A stretch of DNA of 64,000 bases from an uncultured Varibaculum sp. (GTDB taxonomy: Bacteria; Actinomycetota; Actinomycetes; Actinomycetales; Actinomycetaceae), in NCBI RefSeq assembly GCF_902489465.1, contig NZ_CABTZZ010000006.1, forward strand, positions 1-64,000, in the 5' to 3' direction. This document shows, piece by piece, positions 59,871 through 64,000 of this stretch. Under the pieces are notes generated by a model, which saw only the letters and a list, made by a program, of their open reading frames with translations, did not search any database and was not told the DNA's origin. Made by a program: the position numbers and the translations under genes. Position 1 is the stretch's first letter. Each line of letters starts with the position of its first letter.

Positions 59871-60596
59871 ATGGATAACGACCCCTACCAGTACTACCCG
59901 AACCAGTCGGGTGCAGCGAATGCAGGTTATGTACCGCCCAGCGGGATTTATGGAGCGCCCCAGACAGAATCCGGGGTACCGGCGCCAATCAGTCCCGATC
60001 CCTACGGTCAGCAGGCTAATGCCGTCTACCCTAATCCCTATGGCGGGCAGCCCGGTTCGGATCAATACTCGGGGTATTCTCCCCAAGGGGTTCCTTCCTC
60101 TCAGAGCAGCGAATATGGGCAACCTGGCTACCAGCAAGGAGGATATGAAGAGGGGCAATATCAACAACCATACGGGCAAGCAGGCTATAGCCAGGGGCAA
60201 TATAAGATGCAAGCTCAATATGGTGGGCAAGATGCTTACCAGCCAGCTCCCCGCTATACGGTTACTTCCGGGCAGGGGCAGTCCATGATTTTAGAGGACG
60301 CGATTGTGGTGGGGCGCCGTCCTGATGCGGCTACTTCCACCTATCCGCAAGCCCAAACTATGACCGTGCCCAGTCCTGCTAAACAGATTTCCCGTACCCA
60401 CTGCCTGCTTTATATTGATGTAAATGGTATGCCCTCTTTGAAAGACTTAGAGTCAGTAAATGGCACCCGTTTGCGTCGCGGCGGACAAATCTACCCGATT
60501 GAACCGGCGCAGCCAGTGCAGCTGCAAGCAGGCGATATTGTCGATCTGGGGGAGGGGCAATACCTTTCTATCGGCACCGCGCCTGCCGGCTATTAA
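59871..60596 (+). CDS. FHA-domain protein with a Tyr/Gln/Gly-rich head
   Basis: A 241-residue cytoplasmic protein from ATG 59871, preceded by TGGAGGTAAATCA. Residues 1-135 are low-complexity, rich in Tyr, Gln, Gly and Pro (YGQPGYQQGGYEEGQYQQPY). The C-terminal ~95 residues form an FHA phosphothreonine-binding domain with the conserved VVGRRPD, QISRTHCLLY and LESVNGTRL. It likely reads phosphorylation by the upstream kinase; several Thr/Ser sites for that are speculative. It ends the operon, followed by an intrinsic terminator. Confidence 0.92.
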   Translation: MDNDPYQYYPNQSGAANAGYVPPSGIYGAPQTESGVPAPISPDPYGQQANAVYPNPYGGQPGSDQYSGYSPQGVPSSQSSEYGQPGYQQGGYEEGQYQQPYGQAGYSQGQYKMQAQYGGQDAYQPAPRYTVTSGQGQSMILEDAIVVGRRPDAATSTYPQAQTMTVPSPAKQISRTHCLLYIDVNGMPSLKDLESVNGTRLRRGGQIYPIEPAQPVQLQAGDIVDLGEGQYLSIGTAPAGY

Positions 60597-60644
60597 ACCG
60601 GTTTAGATACTGGTTAGAAAATTATAAGCACTAAAGATTTGCTA

Positions 60645-60681
60645 CTCGCGCCCAGGTAAAATGCCGGGGCGCGAGTTTTTT
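60645..60681 (+). terminator. Intrinsic terminator of the Ig/FN3-to-FHA operon
   Basis: CTCGCGCCC (60645-60653) pairs with GGGCGCGAG (60667-60675) across a 13-base loop, followed by six T (60676-60681). In the minus direction there is no T-run, so it does not serve ptsI. Confidence 0.9.
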
Positions 60682-60762
60682 ACCTTCAGGTTCTGAGAGT
60701 CTTATTGGGGTTACTAAGAGTTAACACGGGCAGTAGCGTCCCGGTAGCAACCCATTTAGCTA

Positions 60763-62433
60763 TTAGTTAATCCCGAGGGCGCGGCGGGCAATGTTCCGGG
60801 CATCCCCACTATCTTGTGCCGTTAAAATCTCTTGGGCGGCGCGTTCGCATTGCTCTTTGCTAACCTGTCCCAATTGGGAACCCACCGCGGGGATCGCCGA
60901 AGCCGCCATCGATAGGGAAGTGACCCCCATCCCTAGGAGTACGCACGCCAAAATAGGGTCAGCTGCCGCCTCCCCGCATACCCCTACCGGTTTTTGCAGG
61001 CGTACCCCGGCGGCGGCTACTCGAGAAATCAAGGTTAAAACTGCTGGTTGCCAGGGATCAGTGTAGGTTGCCAGATTAGCGTTCATCCGATCAGCAGCCA
61101 TCACATACTGGCTAAGGTCATTGGTGCCGATAGAAACGAAATCAACTTCCGCTAGGAACTGGTCAATCATGATCGCGACTGCTGGAACTTCCACCATAAT
61201 TCCGGCAGTAAGTCCCCGCTTTCGAATTAGCTTTGCCACCCACTTTGCCTCTGACAGGGTAGAGACCATCGGCACCATTACCCAGTTTTTTCCTTGATGA
61301 GCCCGTGATGCCTGTGCGATTGCATCTAATTGGCGAGTAAAGAGGTCTTCGTCGATCCCGGTAGTGCGCAGTCCCCGCACTCCCAGAGCAGGGTTAGGTT
61401 CCTCCTCTAAAGTGGCCCAAGAAATAGGCTTATCCGATCCGGCATCCAAGGTGCGGGTAACTACTTTCTGATCCGGGAAAGCCGCAAACACCTGCGAATA
61501 CTTCTCTGCCTGCTGCGCGCAAGTAGGTTCTTTCGTTGAATCCAGGAAACATAGCTCGGTGCGGAAAAGTCCTACTCCCTGTGCGTAGGCATTAGAAGCT
61601 TTCTGTGCTCCGGGACCGTCTTGTACATTGGCGAGCAGTTCTACTTCCTCTCCGCTGGCGAGGCGTGCCGGGCCTTGCCAGTTGCGGATAGCGGCGCGTG
61701 AGTGTAGGTCAGCGGCAACTTTTGGGCGGGCTTCCTCCGGATTGGCACCGGTAGTAATCGATCCCAGGGAGGCATCTACAAATACTTTCTCTCCCGGGGG
61801 AATCTGGTGGAGCCTGCGCACTGCCACGATACAGGGTATCCCCAGTTGGCGGGCAATAATCGAAGTATGAGAGGTGGGGCCGCCCTGTTCGGTAACTAAA
61901 GCCAAGATTTTTTCCGGATTAAGTCCCGCGGCGTCAGCAGGTGCAAGATCATCGGCGAAAAGTAACGAGGGCTCGCCAAGATGGGGTATTCCCGGCTCGG
62001 GTTCACCCAATAGTTCTGCTACTACCCGCATGCAGAGATCGTTCAGGTCAGTGGTACGTTCTGCCATCAATCTGCCGGCTTTTTCAAACATGGCGCAAAA
62101 CATGTCGGTGGTGGTGATCACGGCGCTTACGGCGGGGGTGCCTTTATTAATTGACTGAACCACCATCTTCTTGAACCCGGGATCGCGGGAGAGTTCGGCT
62201 TGAGCTGCTAAAATATCCGAGGCAGTGCCTACCGTGGATTCTGCACGCGTCAGCAGGCGTTCGGAGACTGTTTGAGCAGCTTGAAGGTAGCGATCGACCT
62301 CAGCTTTACGTTCAGCTAACGGGAGTTTAGTGGCAGGTAATTTGGGGATCTCAAAATGGCTTACCCAGGCGACTGGCCCGTAGGCTAGACCATTTACTAC
62401 CGGAGTTCCATAAATTGTTTCTGCTGTGGACAA
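60763..62433 (-). CDS. ptsI: PTS phosphoenolpyruvate-protein phosphotransferase (Enzyme I)
   Basis: A 556-residue Enzyme I, the entry point of the sugar phosphotransferase system. The start is best placed at TTG 62433, right after GAGGAGAGAAG on the minus strand, giving STAETIYGTPVVNGLAYGP; an upstream ATG at 62457 would add eight residues. The phospho-His is His189 in EQGGPTSHTSIIARQLGIPC; the PEP-binding domain has GVGLFRTELCFLD, ALGVRGLRT, GIMVEVPAV, FVSIGTNDLSQYVMA and VCGEAAADP. HPr is not encoded nearby. It is divergent from the fructose-type permease gene, suggesting shared control. Confidence 0.96.
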   Translation of the reverse strand: MSTAETIYGTPVVNGLAYGPVAWVSHFEIPKLPATKLPLAERKAEVDRYLQAAQTVSERLLTRAESTVGTASDILAAQAELSRDPGFKKMVVQSINKGTPAVSAVITTTDMFCAMFEKAGRLMAERTTDLNDLCMRVVAELLGEPEPGIPHLGEPSLLFADDLAPADAAGLNPEKILALVTEQGGPTSHTSIIARQLGIPCIVAVRRLHQIPPGEKVFVDASLGSITTGANPEEARPKVAADLHSRAAIRNWQGPARLASGEEVELLANVQDGPGAQKASNAYAQGVGLFRTELCFLDSTKEPTCAQQAEKYSQVFAAFPDQKVVTRTLDAGSDKPISWATLEEEPNPALGVRGLRTTGIDEDLFTRQLDAIAQASRAHQGKNWVMVPMVSTLSEAKWVAKLIRKRGLTAGIMVEVPAVAIMIDQFLAEVDFVSIGTNDLSQYVMAADRMNANLATYTDPWQPAVLTLISRVAAAGVRLQKPVGVCGEAAADPILACVLLGMGVTSLSMAASAIPAVGSQLGQVSKEQCERAAQEILTAQDSGDARNIARRALGIN

Positions 62434-62797
62434 CTTCTCTCCTCGCCGAGGCCCCATAACGATCACAGTGTTACACGTCTCGATGCATTAAACAAGATAT
62501 ATATCGAAACTGCTACAGCAATGTGGGAACAGCCCATCAAGGCCCAATAACTAAAAAGCGGCAATAATACTTAACTGTTGCGGGAACTATTAAATAGAAT
62601 GACCGCAAGCGAGCAGTAATGCTGGGGGCAAACTTGGCGAGAATCAGATGGTTGTGGGGAGGCAAAAATACCTATTCTTGGTGCGGTTGCCTGCGCGAAA
62701 GCAGGAACCCAGCCGCCCACCCTGGCAGACATTAATCCCGGAGAAGTTAGAATTAGCGAGCTTAGCCTTTAAAGTTGCCTAGCTAAATAGGAGAACC
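62434..62797. other. Divergent regulatory region between ptsI and the PTS permease
   Basis: These 364 bases serve two divergent PTS genes. A ten-base palindrome GATATATATC lies at 62496-62505 within a longer imperfect symmetry (TCGAT...ATCGA) and could be an operator or a -10 region. A small CCTGC/GCAGG stem lies near 62688-62703. No gene is seen. The permease start is preceded by TAGGAGAACC. Confidence 0.45.
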
Positions 62798-64000
62798 ATG
62801 GAAGACGAGAGGTTAATCATCCCAGAGTTGGCGAGTCTAGACGATCCCCTGGGAAGCGATAAAAACAGCGTAATTAGAGCGCTGGCAGCTAAAATTGCTG
62901 CTAGTGGACGCGCTGAGGAGAGTAGCTTGGTCGCTGATCTTTTGACTCGGGAAGCTAAGTCTGCGACCGGAATGCCCGGTGGAATTGCGATTCCGCACTG
63001 CCGCTGCCAAGCGGTGAACACGGTATCTCTCGCCTTTGCTCGGTTAAAAGAGCCGGTAGCTTTTGGAGCAAAAGATGGCCCGGCCGATTTGATCTTTATG
63101 ATTGCCGCAGGCGAAGGGCAAGGAAAAGATCATTTGAAACTACTGCAAAAGTTGGCGCACAAACTGGTAGATAAAGATTTCCTTTCCGCATTGCGGTCTG
63201 TGGATTCTGCGGAAAAGGCAGCGCAAATAATAATGGCGGCAGTAGCACCGTCCGCCCCTCCGGTAGCTACCGCCGCTCGGCGCGAACAAGTAGCAGCAGC
63301 TAAAGCTACACAAGTGCAGGCTGCTCCGGCTGCCGCGACTGCCGCAACTTCTCCATCTTCAATAGCATCGGTTACCCCGGTGCCGCAAGAAAAGAAAACC
63401 GTTGACCAGGATGAATATCTGGTGGCGGTGACTTCTTGTCCCACGGGGATTGCTCACACTTATATGGCGGCAGATGCGCTGATCGATAAAGGCAAAGAAC
63501 TAGGGATTAGAGTGCATGTAGAGGCACAAGGATCGGGACATCTTAACCAGCTAGATCCCGCCCTCATAGCCGGAGCGGCAGGAGCAATTTTCGCGCATGA
63601 CGTGAGCGTGCAGGCTCCGGAGCGCTTTTCCCAGCTGCCACTAGTAGATGTGGGGGTTAAAGCAGCTATTAATGATCCCGAAAGGTTAATTCGGGAAGCG
63701 ATGGCGAAAAATAAAGCTCGACAGGGCGCGCCCGTATCTGCGACGCTCCCGGCGAGGAAAGCCCGAAACCCGCATTGGGGAGGGCGAATCCAAAAGGCAG
63801 TAATGGCAGGGGTTTCCTACATGATTCCCTTCGTGGCTGCTGGCGGTCTGTTGATTGCTTTGGGATTCTTGCTAGGAGGCTACGATGTTTCCGACCCGGC
63901 ACAAGACATTTCCTTAAATTTCTCTTTGTGGAACTTGCCAGATTCTGGCCCCTTCGGGGAAGGACAAATGCATACCAACCGCTCCGGTATTGCGTTATAC
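62798..64000 (+). CDS. PTS fructose-type transporter IIABC (truncated by the window end)
   Basis: At least 401 codons from ATG 62798, open at the window end. Domain order is IIA-IIB-IIC. The IIA domain has the phospho-His67 in GIAIPHCRCQ; after an Ala/Pro linker (about 145-200) the IIB domain has phospho-Cys214 in VAVTSCPTGIAHTYMAADAL; the IIC membrane domain begins near residue 315 with KAVMAGVSYMIPFVAAGGLL. Fructose is the usual substrate of this family, but mannose-type sugars are possible. It is divergent from ptsI, which supplies the phosphate via HPr. Confidence 0.93.
   Translation, partial: MEDERLIIPELASLDDPLGSDKNSVIRALAAKIAASGRAEESSLVADLLTREAKSATGMPGGIAIPHCRCQAVNTVSLAFARLKEPVAFGAKDGPADLIFMIAAGEGQGKDHLKLLQKLAHKLVDKDFLSALRSVDSAEKAAQIIMAAVAPSAPPVATAARREQVAAAKATQVQAAPAAATAATSPSSIASVTPVPQEKKTVDQDEYLVAVTSCPTGIAHTYMAADALIDKGKELGIRVHVEAQGSGHLNQLDPALIAGAAGAIFAHDVSVQAPERFSQLPLVDVGVKAAINDPERLIREAMAKNKARQGAPVSATLPARKARNPHWGGRIQKAVMAGVSYMIPFVAAGGLLIALGFLLGGYDVSDPAQDISLNFSLWNLPDSGPFGEGQMHTNRSGIALY

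Overview
The window is an ordinary chromosomal stretch of a moderate-GC actinobacterium. The evidence is gene content and order: rsmD-coaD-sepIVA-like-DUF177-rnc-mutM, ftsZ-pgeF-sepF-yggT-divIVA, an actinobacterial DapD, DUF4032 and DUF6912 proteins, an Rv1264-type adenylate cyclase and a 12.5-kb Ig/FN3-MoxR-DUF58-transglutaminase-kinase-FHA operon. The sortase-type surface proteins and the intermediate base composition suggest Actinomycetaceae (Varibaculum or Mobiluncus-like). This placement is inferred from content, not from a search.

Layout. 1-6.8 kb: DinJ/YoeB-type toxin-antitoxin pair, metK, secA, an Rv3235-like protein, a DUF6912 protein and a HIT protein. 7-11 kb: division cluster ftsZ, pgeF, sepF, yggT, divIVA, closed by a strong terminator. 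11-16.4 kb: lspA, rluD-like, comEA, comEC, holA, zur-like. 16.4-19.1 kb on the minus strand: tRNA/rRNA methyltransferase, rplT, rpmI, infC (apparently with an AUC start and an attenuator leader) and rpmB. 19.3-27.8 kb: a FakA/DAK2-like protein, recG, rsmD, coaD, sepIVA-like, DUF177, rnc, mutM. 27.9-38.4 kb: signalling and housekeeping genes (LuxR regulator, dapD, maf, adenylate cyclase, two-component pair, DUF4032 protein, Ser/Thr kinase, DsbA-like protein). 38.46 kb: tRNA-Thr(UGU). 38.9-46.8 kb: two large cell-wall-anchored surface proteins flanking an MFS exporter, with no sortase in view. 47.1-60.6 kb: a small membrane protein and the Ig/FN3-MoxR-DUF58-transglutaminase-kinase-FHA operon, resembling the bifidobacterial PFNA cluster. 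60.8-64 kb: divergent ptsI and a fructose-type PTS IIABC gene cut by the window end.

The most unusual signal is non-coding. Two intergenic regions, 28.63-28.89 kb and 42.48-42.78 kb, both between convergent genes, carry the same composite element. Each has a 107-nt double-stem structure whose outer and inner stems differ in sequence but keep pairing, while the unpaired strands between the stems are conserved. It is followed immediately by a block of about 150 bp bounded by inverted small hairpins with a GTAAAAG loop. The block appears to lie in opposite orientations at the two loci. I do not recognise this element; it looks like a structured mobile repeat or a structured RNA.

Other points: the transglutaminase-like protein lacks its catalytic Cys, the kinase operon has no PP2C phosphatase, one surface protein ends in LEKTG rather than LPxTG, and two regulator genes (LuxR and adenylate cyclase) may be leaderless.
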